From NCBI GenBank assembly GCA_032622095.1, contig CP136066.1, forward strand, positions 11,741,784-11,805,783: a stretch of 64,000 nucleotides of DNA. The letters are read 5' to 3'. The translations under genes and the position numbers were made by a program. The stretch's first letter is position 1; every line of letters starts with the position of its first letter. Source of the stretch: Siphonodentalium dalli. Its lineage: Eukaryota > Mollusca > Scaphopoda > Gadilida > Siphonodentaliidae. The notes beneath the pieces are model-generated. The model was not told the origin of the DNA and made no database searches. It was given only the letters and a program-made list of their open reading frames with translations. This document shows positions 38,536-52,800 of this stretch, piece after piece.

Positions 38536-40196
38536 TACCACACCCGGACGTCTCTGTGGGGGTATACGTGTTGTATGTACCACACCCGGACGTCTCTGTG
38601 GGGGTATACGTGTTTTATGTACCACACCCGGACGTCTCTGTGTGGGTATACGTGTTTTATGTACCACACCCGGACGTCTCTGTGTGGGTATACGTGTTTT
38701 ATGTACACCCGGGCGTCTCTGTGGCGGTATACGTGTTGTATGTACCACACCCGGACGTCTCTGTGGGGGTATACGTGTTGTATGTACCACACCCGGACGT
38801 CTCTGTGGGGGTATACGTGTTTTATGTACCACACCGGGCGTCTCTGTGGGGGTATACGTGTTTTATGTACCACACCGGGCGTCTCTGTGGGGGTATACGT
38901 GTTTTATGTACACACCCGGACGTCTCTGTGGGGGTATACGTGTTTTATGTACACACACCCGGACGTCTCTGTGGGGGTATACGTGTTTTATGTACCACAC
39001 CCGGACGTCTCTGTGGGGGTATACGTGTTTTATGTACCACACACGGACGTCTCTGTGGGGGTATACGTGTTTTATGTACCACACACGGACGTCTCTGTGG
39101 GGGTATACGTGTTTTATGTACCACACCCGGACGTCTCTGTGGGGGTATACGTGTTTTATGTACACACAATCGGACGTCTCTGTGGGGGTATACGTGTTTT
39201 ATGTACACACACCCGGACGTCTCTGTGGGGTATACGTGTGTTATGTACACACACCCGGACGTCTCTGTGGGGGTATACGGGTTTTATGTTCACACCCGGA
39301 CGTCTCTGTGGGGTATACGTGTGTTATGTACACACACCCGGACGTCTCTGTGGGGGTATACGTGTTTTATGTACACACACCCGGACGTCTCTGTGGGGGT
39401 ATACGTGTTTTATGTACCACACCCGGACGTCTCTGTGGGGGTATACGTGTTTTATGAACACACACCCGGACGTCTCTGTGGGGGTATACGTGTTTTATGT
39501 ACACACACCCGGACGTCTCTGTGGGGGTATACGTGTTTTATGTACACACCCGGACGTCTCTGTGGGGGTATACGTGTTTTATGTACACACACCCGGACGT
39601 CTCTGTGTGGGTATACGTGTTTTATGTACACACACCCGGACGTCTCTGTGGGGGTATACGTGTTTTATGTACACACACCCGGACGTCTCTGTGGGGGTAT
39701 ACGTGTTTTATGTACACACACCCGGACGTCTCTGTGGGGGTATACGTGTTTTATGTACCACACCCGGACGTCTCTGTGGGGGTATACGTGTTTTATGTAC
39801 ACGCACCCGGGCGTCTCTGTGGGGGTATACGTGTTTTATGTACCACACCGGGCGTCTCTGTGGGGGTATACGTGTTTTATGTACCCACACCCGGACGTCT
39901 CTGTGGGGGTATACGTGTTTTATGTTCACACCCGGACGTCTCTGTGGGGTATACGTGTGTTATGTACACACACCCGGACGTCTCTGTGGGGGTATACGTG
40001 TTTTATGTACCACACCGGGCGTCTCTGTGGGGGTATACGTGTTTTATGTACCACACCGGGCGTCTCTGTGGGGGTATACGTGTTTTATGTACACACACCC
40101 GGACGTCTCTGTGGGGGTATACGTGTTTTATGTACCACACCCGGACGTCTCTGTGGGGGGTATACGTGTTTTATGTACCACACCCGGACGTCTATG
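38528..40196. repeat. Minisatellite block Arr8 (1,669 bp, chimeric)
   Basis: The first 294 bp (38528-38821) match the start of Arr11 (57502-57795), the flank of transposon copy 2. From 38822 the block follows Arr4 from about 15,572 onward at offset 23,250, with CACACAATCGG at 39170. It then lacks 421 bp of Arr4 before module A7. The join falls inside the shared core of a unit, so it is best explained by recombination between two different blocks. Confidence 0.9.
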
Positions 40197-43100
40197 TTTT
40201 TATGTGTAAGCAATATTTGCTAAGTGGGTGTCTGACCAGGTAACACGTTGTCCGAGACGTAGTGAACACCAAACCTGGCACACCAGAATGACAAAAACAA
40301 GTCAAAGTGAGATGCCGGCAGGTAGACCAGAGGCCTTTTGGAAAAGTCAAATGAGGATAAGAGCAAAAAACGGCTTAAAACATATTTGTCAAAAGAATCG
40401 TTCACGCGCAATACTGCTGGACACAAAACACACAGGCTATGTTGCAATGTCTCCTCTACACACACTATGCTTGGCAATATTTTAAGTTCCCGTCCCGATG
40501 ACTCAGTAAATAAGGCACATGGTACTAAATGGAGGGGACCTCGATGACCCAGTCAGCAAGGCGCACGAACTCCCACGCGGAAACCCCGATGTCCCAGTCA
40601 TCAACGTGTATGACCCTCTTACGGGTTGGATCCCGGTGCCTCAACCGGTAAGGTGCATGGTATTCTCATGGAAGGACCCGGGTGATATAATTAGTAAGTC
40701 GTATACAATATTATGGAGGGGACCCCGGTATCCAATATTACTACGGAGGCGGCCCCGGTGCTTCAACCACCAAGGCACATGGCCATAAACCTTAAATTCT
40801 TATCTGGTACCCAACATAAATCAGTTTGTGGTGTATCTATGACACAAAGTTTTGTCAGCCACCAAGTAATGTAATTATATATATATTTATAATATCAAAT
40901 AACATATATGTAGTGGGGTTGTATATAGTCCAAAGCAACCCCGAAACTCAACACTAGGATGTGATACTAACATAAGATAATAAATTGTTTGTATATTATA
41001 TTAATAAATGTGTTAAAGTCTATACATATTATAATAATGCCATATAGGCAGTGTGCTTGTTAAAAATAATAACAGGTAGTAAAGTTCCTCAAAGTAGTAA
41101 CAGGTAGTAAAGTTCCTCAAAGTAGTAACAGGTAGACTAGTTTATAGAATTTATAGTTAATAAGTGATGGAAAAGTCTAGTTTATAACTATGCCCTTGTT
41201 GTTATCGGGTGGTATCTGAATCCAACGAGATCGCATCGCGCGTATAAATTCCTACATTTTAAATATTTCCGCGCTATCATATATGCGAATTTACATATTA
41301 AATATCGGTATACACAAATTATGGCATCCAGGTGAGACATAAAAATCTTTTGCGGAAAACAGACGAACACGGACGGACGGGCGGACTGAACAAACGGCAG
41401 ACACGGAATGTCGGCCACAAAACGTTATCCGACATTGTAATATGATCGTACGTGACACGTAACGGGGCAACCACACGCGGTGCTTCGTCGGATCTAGTTA
41501 TGCGAAATTTGACCAGATTTGACCTTGAATTTACCGTTTTGAATGTCAATGTCAGGTCGGGGTTACGAGTTAAGCCATCCAAAACACTGCCCGGACAAAA
41601 GTATCCCTAGCTATCGAATATCGTCGAAATCCGCCACTAATACCCGATTTGATCTTGAATCGACCATTTTGAAGATCAAGCATCACACTTTGACCCGTCC
41701 AAAACACTTCCCGGACAAACGTACACTTAGGTATCAAGTTTCGTCGAAATCCGTCCGGAAGTTTTCCCGGCCATAGCTAACAGACAAAAGTCACAAACTA
41801 TACATTAGGTTTTAGCTGGGTACCTGTCTGACGGGCATGTGGGTGAGACAAAATTTGTTGGCATCCCCATCTACACCAACACCCCCAAAAAATGGTGGAA
41901 ATCGGGCCAGTGGATACCCAGATACAGTTCAATGTCATTTAAAATATCAAGTTCACGCCGCACGGGCATCCGGGTGTGACGAAATTGCTCAGCGCCTGAA
42001 ACTACCCCCACATACCAAATTTGGTGAAAATCGGCTCAGCGGAGAACTTGAGTTCAAGGTCATTTGAAGGTCAAGGTCACGCCGCACGGGCAAACGGATA
42101 TACCCATGTTAGTCCTCAGGTCAAACTACATACCCGTACCAAGTTTCATCAAAATCGGTTAGCCGTTTCCGATTCCATCGCGGAAACACACACACACATA
42201 CATACACACACACCCACACGCACAGACCACAAACTTTCTTCAAATATATAATAGATTCTTTATGGAGGTCAAGTTTAAATGGATATCGTACTCCCATGTT
42301 TCTGTTCGTCAGATACAGACTCGAGTATGTAGGAGCCTCGATACCGGTATATTTCTAAAGGATAGCTATAAAAGGCCTCTGAATATTGACATTAGCGCGT
42401 ACATCGCAACACATATCTAGCAAAATGGCCCTTTAAGTGAGATGTCTTTCAACAGAGGTCAAGGTCATTTTATGGTCAAGGTCAAGGTCATATAAACCCC
42501 CCACATCAACTTGACAACAAATTTGGTTGAGGCTTAATTCCAACTTCACCAACGAAGGCGACCCATGTTATGATGGACATATCATTTGACTTCCTCGCTG
42601 CCACCACTGCTCACAAATGATTTCAAATAATAAGCCGCGTTCCGATGTTGAGTGTGAATACCTGGCAGCCAGCCAATACTATTCGCGCGACATACAACCG
42701 TGAAAAAATCCCCCTTGTTAGGGTAGATTGGTTCAATCATTTATCTCGAAGGAATTGATAAGCCGCTGATATGTCTGTGAGGCCAAATCGTTGCGAGACG
42801 GGAACTTATTGAATGTGTTGTCCGCCTATTAGGGGGATTTTTCGCTGAGCAATTTGTCCGGAGGAAAATTACACGCAGCTAAAGCGGGATCGTTATTACA
42901 AAACACCATAAGTAAACATCGGCGCAACACACGATGTCGTGCTATACATTGTTGGAAAGGGTACATCCTTGGCTATTCAACTGTGGTAATTTGATTCTGA
43001 AGCAGGCACGTTTGCTTGTGCTATTTTCGCATATATCTTTTGCGAAAACGGTTATGAATGCAACCAAGTCTAGTATACTGATGTGAAATCAGTGTTTCCT

Positions 43101-43246
43101 GCGGAGACCAATTTTTTCTGGATTCTAGCCCACAACACCAAATGACGCAAATGACGTCATGGACCATGTCATGACGTCTTCGCTGATTTTATTCAGCTAA
43201 CCAACGAAATTGGTCAAACGAAACTAATCTATAGGCCAAAATCACG
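40197..43246. repeat. Module A copy 7
   Basis: Offset +39486 from copy 1, unchanged length and landmarks. Confidence 0.95.
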
Positions 43247-46200
43247 TGGGGGTATACGTGTTTTATGTACACACCCGGACGTCTCTGTGGGGGGTATACG
43301 TGTTTTATGTACACACACCAGGACGTCTCTGTGGGGGTATACGTGTTTTATGTACACACACCCGGACGTCTCTGTGAGGGTATACGTGTTTTATGTACAC
43401 ACACCCGGACGTCTCTGTGGGGGTATACGTGTTTTATGTACACACCCGGACGTCTATATGGGGGTATACGTGTTTTATGTACACACACCCGGACGTCTCT
43501 GTGGGGGTATACGTGTTTTATGTACCACACCCGGACGTCTCTGTGGGGGTATACGTGTTTTATGTACACACACCCGGACGTCTCTGTGGGGGTATACGTG
43601 TTTTATGTACACACACCCGGACGTCTCTGTGGGGGTATACGTGTTTTATGTACACACCCGGACGTCTCTGTGGGGGTATACGTGTTTTATGTACACACAC
43701 CCGGACGTCTCTGTGGGGGTATACGTGTTTTATGTACACACACCCGGACGTCTCTGTGAGGGTATACGTGTTTTATGTACACACACCCGGACGTCTCTGT
43801 GGGGGTATACGTGTTTTATGTACCACACCCGGACGTCTCTGTGGGGTTATACGTGTTTTATGTACCACACCCGGACGTCTCTGTGCGGGTATACGTGTTT
43901 TATGTACCACACCCGGACGTCTCTGTGGGGGTATACGTGTTTTATGTACCACACCCGGACGTCTCTGTGGGGGTATACGTGTTTTATGTACACACCCGGA
44001 CGTCTCTGTGGGGGTATACGTGTTTTATGTACCCACAGCCGGACGTCTCTGTGGGGGTATACGTGTTTTATGTTCACACCCGGACGTCTCTGTGGGGTAT
44101 ACGTGTGTTATGTACACACACCCGGACGTCTCTGTGGGGGTATACGTGTTTTATGTACCACACCGGACGTCTCTGTGGGGGTATACGTGTTTTATGTACC
44201 ACACCCGGACGTCTCTGTGGGGGTATACGTGTTTTATGTACCACACCCGGACGTCTCTGTGGGGGTATACGTGTTTTATGTACCACACCCGGACGTCTCT
44301 GTGGGGGTATACGTGTTTTATGTACACACCCGGACGTCTCTGTGGGGGTATACGTGTTTTATGTACCCACAGCCGGACGTCTCTGTGGGGGTATACGTGT
44401 TTTATGTTCACACCCGGACGTCTCTGTGGGGTATACGTGTGTTATGTACACACACCCGGACGTCTCTGTGGGGGTATACGTGTTTTATGTACCACACCGG
44501 ACGTCTCTGTGTGGGTATACGTGTTTTATGTACCACACCCGGACGTCTATGTGGGGGTATACGTGTTTTATGTACCCACAGCCGGACGTCTCTGTGGGGG
44601 TATACGTGTTTTATGTACCACACCGGACGTCTCTGTGGGGGTATACGTGTTTTATGTACACACACCCGGACGTCTCTGTGGGGGTATACGTGTTTTATGT
44701 ACCACACCCGGACGTCTCTGTGGGGGTATACGTGTTTTATGTACCCACAGCCGGACGTCTCTGTGGGGGTATACGTGTTTTATGTTCACACCCGGACGTC
44801 TCTGTGGGGTATACGTGTGTTATGTACACACACCCGGACGTCACTGTGGGGGTATACGTGTTTTATGTACACACACCCGGACGTCTCTGTGGGGGTATAC
44901 GTGTTTTATGTACCACACCCGGACGTCTCTGTGGGGGTATACGTGTTTTATGTACCACACCGGGCGTCTCTGTGGGGGTATACGTGTTTTATGTACCACA
45001 CCCGGACGTCTCTGTGGGGGTATACGTGTTTTATGTACACACACCCGGACGTCTCTGTGGGGGTATACGTGTTTTATGTACCACACCGGGCGTCTCTGTG
45101 GGGGTATACGTGTTTTATGTACCCACACCCGGACGTCTCTGTGGGGGTATACGTGTTTTATGTTCACACCCGGACGTCTCTGTGGGGTATACGTGTGTTA
45201 TGTACACACACCCGGACGTCTCTGTGGGGGTATACGTGTTTTATGTACCACACCGGGCGTCTCTGTGGGGGTATACGTGTTTTATGTACCACACCGGGCG
45301 TCTCTGTGGGGGTATACGTGTTTTATGTACACACCCGGACGTCTCTGTGGGGGTATACGTGTTTTATGTACACACACCCGGACGTCTCTGTGGGGGTATA
45401 CGTGTTTTATGTACCACACCCGGACGTCTCTGTGGGGGTATACGTGTTTTATGTACCACACACGGACGTCTCTGTGGGGGTATACGTGTTTTATGTACCA
45501 CACACGGACGTCTCTGTGGGGGTATACGTGTTTTATGTACCACACCCGGACGTCTCTGTGGGGGTATACGTGTTTTATGTACACACAATCGGACGTCTCT
45601 GTGGGGGTATACGTGTTTTATGTACACACACCCGGACGTCTCTGTGGGGTATACGTGTGTTATGTACACACACCCGGACGTCTCTGTGGGGGTATACGGG
45701 TTTTATGTTCACACCCGGACGTCTCTGTGGGGTATACGTGTGTTATGTACACACACCCGGACGTCTCTGTGGGGGTATACGTGTTTTATGTACACACACC
45801 CGGACGTCTCTGTGGGGGTATACGTGTTTTATGTACCACACCCGGACGTCTCTGTGGGGGTATACGTGTTTTATGAACACACACCCGGACGTCTCTGTGG
45901 GGGTATACGTGTTTTATGTACACACACCCGGACGTCTCTGTGGGGGTATACGTGTTTTATGTACACACCCGGACGTCTCTGTGGGGGTATACGTGTTTTA
46001 TGTACACACACCCGGACGTCTCTGTGTGGGTATACGTGTTTTATGTACACACACCCGGACGTCTCTGTGGGGGTATACGTGTTTTATGTACACACACCCG
46101 GACGTCTCTGTGGGGGTATACGTGTTTTATGTACACACACCCGGACGTCTATGTGGGGGTATACGTGTTTTATGTACCACACCGGGCGTCTCTGTGGGGG

Positions 46201-46826
46201 TATACGTGTTTTATGTACCACACCCGGACGTCTCTGTGGGGGTATACGTGTTTTATGTACACGCACCCGGGCGTCTCTGTGGGGGTATACGTGTTTTATG
46301 TACACACACCCGGACGTCTCTGTGGGGGTATACGTGTTTTATGTACCACACCGGACGTCTCTGTGGGGGTATACGTGTGTTATGTACACACACCCGGACG
46401 TCTCTGTGGGGGTATACGTGTTTTATGTACACGCACCCGGGCGTCTCTGTGGGGGTATACGTGTTTTATGTACCACACCGGGCGTCTCTGTGGGGGTATA
46501 CGTGTTTTATGTACCCACACCCGGACGTCTCTGTGGGGGTATACGTGTTTTATGTTCACACCCGGACGTCTCTGTGGGGTATACGTGTGTTATGTACACA
46601 CACCCGGACGTCTCTGTGGGGGTATACGTGTTTTATGTACCACACCGGGCGTCTCTGTGGGGGTATACGTGTTTTATGTACCACACCGGGCGTCTCTGTG
46701 GGGGTATACGTGTTTTATGTACACACACCCGGACGTCTCTGTGGGGGTATACGTGTTTTATGTACCACACCCGGACGTCTCTGTGGGGGGTATACGTGTT
46801 TTATGTACCACACCCGGACGTCTATG
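43247..46826. repeat. Minisatellite block Arr9 (3,580 bp)
   Basis: Long type like Arr4, with two whole-unit deletions. One of 169 bp (four units) follows the CACCAGG unit: the distance from that A to the GTGAGGG A is 57 bp (43320 to 43377) against 226 bp in Arr2. One of 210 bp (five units) lies between CACACAATCGG (45589) and module A8. Private substitution: A at 44549 (GTCTATGTGG) where Arr4 has C at 14880. Confidence 0.95.
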
Positions 46827-49800
46827 TTTTTATGTGTAAGCAATATTTGCTAAGTGGGTGTCTGACCAGGTAACACGTTGTCCGAGACGTAGTGAACACC
46901 AAACCTGGCACACCAGAATGACAAAAACAAGTCAAAGTGAGATGCCGGCAGGTAGACCAGAGGCCTTTTGGAAAAGTCAAATGAGGATAAGAGCAAAAAA
47001 CGGCTTAAAACATATTTGTCAAAAGAATCGTTCACGCGCAATACTGCTGGACACAAAACACACAGGCTATGTTGCAATGTCTCCTCTACACACACTATGC
47101 TTGGCAATATTTTAAGTTCCCGTCCCGATGACTCAGTAAATAAGGCACATGGTACTAAATGGAGGGGACCTCGATGACCCAGTCAGCAAGGCGCACGAAC
47201 TCCCACGCGGAAACCCCGATGTCCCAGTCATCAACGTGTATGACCCTCTTACGGGTTGGATCCCGGTGCCTCAACCGGTAAGGTGCATGGTATTCTCATG
47301 GAAGGACCCGGGTGATATAATTAGTAAGTCGTATACAATATTATGGAGGGGACCCCGGTATCCAATATTACTACGGAGGCGGCCCCGGTGCTTCAACCAC
47401 CAAGGCACATGGCCATAAACCTTAAATTCTTATCTGGTACCCAACATAAATCAGTTTGTGGTGTATCTATGACACAAAGTTTTGTCAGCCACCAAGTAAT
47501 GTAATTATATATATATTTATAATATCAAATAACATATATGTAGTGGGGTTGTATATAGTCCAAAGCAACCCCGAAACTCAACACTAGGATGTGATACTAA
47601 CATAAGATAATAAATTGTTTGTATATTATATTAATAAATGTGTTAAAGTCTATACATATTATAATAATGCCATATAGGCAGTGTGCTTGTTAAAAATAAT
47701 AACAGGTAGTAAAGTTCCTCAAAGTAGTAACAGGTAGTAAAGTTCCTCAAAGTAGTAACAGGTAGACTAGTTTATAGAATTTATAGTTAATAAGTGATGG
47801 AAAAGTCTAGTTTATAACTATGCCCTTGTTGTTATCGGGTGGTATCTGAATCCAACGAGATCGCATCGCGCGTATAAATTCCTACATTTTAAATATTTCC
47901 GCGCTATCATATATGCGAATTTACATATTAAATATCGGTATACACAAATTATGGCATCCAGGTGAGACATAAAAATCTTTTGCGGAAAACAGACGAACAC
48001 GGACGGACGGGCGGACTGAACAAACGGCAGACACGGAATGTCGGCCACAAAACGTTATCCGACATTGTAATATGATCGTACGTGACACGTAACGGGGCAA
48101 CCACACGCGGTGCTTCGTCGGATCTAGTTATGCGAAATTTGACCAGATTTGACCTTGAATTTACCGTTTTGAATGTCAATGTCAGGTCGGGGTTACGAGT
48201 TAAGCCATCCAAAACACTGCCCGGACAAAAGTATCCCTAGCTATCGAATATCGTCGAAATCCGCCACTAATACCCGATTTGATCTTGAATCGACCATTTT
48301 GAAGATCAAGCATCACACTTTGACCCGTCCAAAACACTTCCCGGACAAACGTACACTTAGGTATCAAGTTTCGTCGAAATCCGTCCGGAAGTTTTCCCGG
48401 CCATAGCTAACAGACAAAAGTCACAAACTATACATTAGGTTTTAGCTGGGTACCTGTCTGACGGGCATGTGGGTGAGACAAAATTTGTTGGCATCCCCAT
48501 CTACACCAACACCCCCAAAAAATGGTGGAAATCGGGCCAGTGGATACCCAGATACAGTTCAATGTCATTTAAAATATCAAGTTCACGCCGCACGGGCATC
48601 CGGGTGTGACGAAATTGCTCAGCGCCTGAAACTACCCCCACATACCAAATTTGGTGAAAATCGGCTCAGCGGAGAACTTGAGTTCAAGGTCATTTGAAGG
48701 TCAAGGTCACGCCGCACGGGCAAACGGATATACCCATGTTAGTCCTCAGGTCAAACTACATACCCGTACCAAGTTTCATCAAAATCGGTTAGCCGTTTCC
48801 GATTCCATCGCGGAAACACACACACACATACATACACACACACCCACACGCACAGACCACAAACTTTCTTCAAATATATAATAGATTCTTTATGGAGGTC
48901 AAGTTTAAATGGATATCGTACTCCCATGTTTCTGTTCGTCAGATACAGACTCGAGTATGTAGGAGCCTCGATACCGGTATATTTCTAAAGGATAGCTATA
49001 AAAGGCCTCTGAATATTGACATTAGCGCGTACATCGCAACACATATCTAGCAAAATGGCCCTTTAAGTGAGATGTCTTTCAACAGAGGTCAAGGTCATTT
49101 TATGGTCAAGGTCAAGGTCATATAAACCCCCCACATCAACTTGACAACAAATTTGGTTGAGGCTTAATTCCAACTTCACCAACGAAGGCGACCCATGTTA
49201 TGATGGACATATCATTTGACTTCCTCGCTGCCACCACTGCTCACAAATGATTTCAAATAATAAGCCGCGTTCCGATGTTGAGTGTGAATACCTGGCAGCC
49301 AGCCAATACTATTCGCGCGACATACAACCGTGAAAAAATCCCCCTTGTTAGGGTAGATTGGTTCAATCATTTATCTCGAAGGAATTGATAAGCCGCTGAT
49401 ATGTCTGTGAGGCCAAATCGTTGCGAGACGGGAACTTATTGAATGTGTTGTCCGCCTATTAGGGGGATTTTTCGCTGAGCAATTTGTCCGGAGGAAAATT
49501 ACACGCAGCTAAAGCGGGATCGTTATTACAAAACACCATAAGTAAACATCGGCGCAACACACGATGTCGTGCTATACATTGTTGGAAAGGGTACATCCTT
49601 GGCTATTCAACTGTGGTAATTTGATTCTGAAGCAGGCACGTTTGCTTGTGCTATTTTCGCATATATCTTTTGCGAAAACGGTTATGAATGCAACCAAGTC
49701 TAGTATACTGATGTGAAATCAGTGTTTCCTGCGGAGACCAATTTTTTCTGGATTCTAGCCCACAACACCAAATGACGCAAATGACGTCATGGACCATGTC

Positions 49801-49876
49801 ATGACGTCTTCGCTGATTTTATTCAGCTAACCAACGAAATTGGTCAAACGAAACTAATCTATAGGCCAAAATCACG
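46827..49876. repeat. Module A copy 8
   Basis: Offset +46116 from copy 1, unchanged length. It is the last module in the window and starts the duplicate of the A6-Arr7-transposon segment (+18,465 bp). Confidence 0.95.
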
Positions 49877-52800
49877 TGGGGGTATACGTGTTTTATGTAC
49901 ACACCCGGACGTCTCTGTGGGGGGTATACGTGTTTTATGTACACACACCAGGACGTCTCTGTGGGGTATACGTGTTTTATGTACCACACCCGGACGTCTC
50001 TGTGGGGTTATACGTGTTTTATGTACCACACCCGGACGTCTCTGTGGGGGTATACGTGTTTTATGTACACACACCCGGACGTCTCTGTGGGGGTATACGT
50101 GTTTTATGTACACACACCCGGACGTCTCTGTGGGGGTATACGTGTTTTATGTACACACACCCGGACGTCTCTGTGAGGGTATACGTGTTTTATGTACACA
50201 CACCCGGACGTCTCTGTGGGGGTATACGTGTTTTATGTACACACCCGGACGTCTATATGGGGGTATACGTGTTTTATGTACACACACCCGGACGTCTCTG
50301 TGGGGGTATACGTGTTTTATGTACCACACCCGGACGTCTCTGTGGGGGTATACGTGTTTTATGTACACACACCCGGACGTCTCTGTGGGGGTATACGTGT
50401 TTTATGTACACACACCCGGACGTCTCTGTGGGGGTATACGTGTTTTATGTACACACCCGGACGTCTCTGTGGGGGTATACGTGTTTTATGTACACACACC
50501 CGGACGTCTCTGTGGGGGTATACGTGTTTTATGTACACACACCCGGACGTCTCTGTGAGGGTATACGTGTTTTATGTACACACACCCGGACGTCTCTGTG
50601 GGGGTATACGTGTTTTATGTACCACACCCGGACGTCTCTGTGGGGTTATACGTGTTTTATGTACCACACCCGGACGTCTCTGTGCGGGTATACGTGTTTT
50701 ATGTACCACACCCGGACGTCTCTGTGGGGGTATACGTGTTTTATGTACCACACCCGGACGTCTCTGTGGGGGTATACGTGTTTTATGTACACACCCGGAC
50801 GTCTCTGTGGGGGTATACGTGTTTTATGTACCCACAGCCGGACGTCTCTGTGGGGGTATACGTGTTTTATGTTCACACCCGGACGTCTCTGTGGGGTATA
50901 CGTGTGTTATGTACACACACCCGGACGTCTCTGTGGGGGTATACGTGTTTTATGTACCACACCGGACGTCTCTGTGGGGGTATACGTGTTTTATGTACCA
51001 CACCCGGACGTCTCTGTGGGGGTATACGTGTTTTATGTACCACACCCGGACGTCTCTGTGGGGGTATACGTGTTTTATGTACCACACCCGGACGTCTCTG
51101 TGGGGGTATACGTGTTTTATGTACACACCCGGACGTCTCTGTGGGGGTATACGTGTTTTATGTACCCACAGCCGGACGTCTCTGTGGGGGTATACGTGTT
51201 TTATGTTCACACCCGGACGTCTCTGTGGGGTATACGTGTGTTATGTACACACACCCGGACGTCTCTGTGGGGGTATACGTGTTTTATGTACCACACCGGA
51301 CGTCTCTGTGTGGGTATACGTGTTTTATGTACCACACCCGGACGTCTCTGTGGGGGTATACGTGTTTTATGTACCCACAGCCGGACGTCTCTGTGGGGGT
51401 ATACGTGTTTTATGTACCACACCGGACGTCTCTGTGGGGGTATACGTGTTTTATGTACACACACCCGGACGTCTCTGTGGGGGTATACGTGTTTTATGTA
51501 CCACACCCGGACGTCTCTGTGGGGGTATACGTGTTTTATGTACCCACAGCCGGACGTCTCTGTGGGGGTATACGTGTTTTATGTTCACACCCGGACGTCT
51601 CTGTGGGGTATACGTGTGTTATGTACACACACCCGGACGTCACTGTGGGGGTATACGTGTTTTATGTACACACACCCGGACGTCTCTGTGGGGGTATACG
51701 TGTTTTATGTACCACACCCGGACGTCTCTGTGGGGGTATACGTGTTTTATGTACCACACCGGGCGTCTCTGTGGGGGTATACGTGTTTTATGTACCACAC
51801 CCGGACGTCTCTGTGGGGGTATACGTGTTTTATGTACACACACCCGGACGTCTCTGTGGGGGTATACGTGTTTTATGTACCACACCGGGCGTCTCTGTGG
51901 GGGTATACGTGTTTTATGTACCCACACCCGGACGTCTCTGTGGGGGTATACGTGTTTTATGTTCACACCCGGACGTCTCTGTGGGGTATACGTGTGTTAT
52001 GTACACACACCCGGACGTCTCTGTGGGGGTATACGTGTTTTATGTACCACACCGGGCGTCTCTGTGGGGGTATACGTGTTTTATGTACCACACCGGGCGT
52101 CTCTGTGGGGGTATACGTGTTTTATGTACACACCCGGACGTCTCTGTGGGGGTATACGTGTTTTATGTACACACACCCGGACGTCTCTGTGGGGGTATAC
52201 GTGTTTTATGTACCACACCCGGACGTCTCTGTGGGGGTATACGTGTTTTATGTACCACACACGGACGTCTCTGTGGGGGTATACGTGTTTTATGTACCAC
52301 ACACGGACGTCTCTGTGGGGGTATACGTGTTTTATGTACCACACCCGGACGTCTCTGTGGGGGTATACGTGTTTTATGTACACACAATCGGACGTCTCTG
52401 TGGGGGTATACGTGTTTTATGTACACACACCCGGACGTCTCTGTGGGGTATACGTGTGTTATGTACACACACCCGGACGTCTCTGTGGGGGTATACGGGT
52501 TTTATGTTCACACCCGGACGTCTCTGTGGGGTATACGTGTGTTATGTACACACACCCGGACGTCTCTGTGGGGGTATACGTGTTTTATGTACACACACCC
52601 GGACGTCTCTGTGGGGGTATACGTGTTTTATGTACCACACCCGGACGTCTCTGTGGGGGTATACGTGTTTTATGAACACACACCCGGACGTCTCTGTGGG
52701 GGTATACGTGTTTTATGTACACACACCCGGACGTCTCTGTGGGGGTATACGTGTTTTATGTACACACCCGGACGTCTCTGTGGGGGTATACGTGTTTTAT

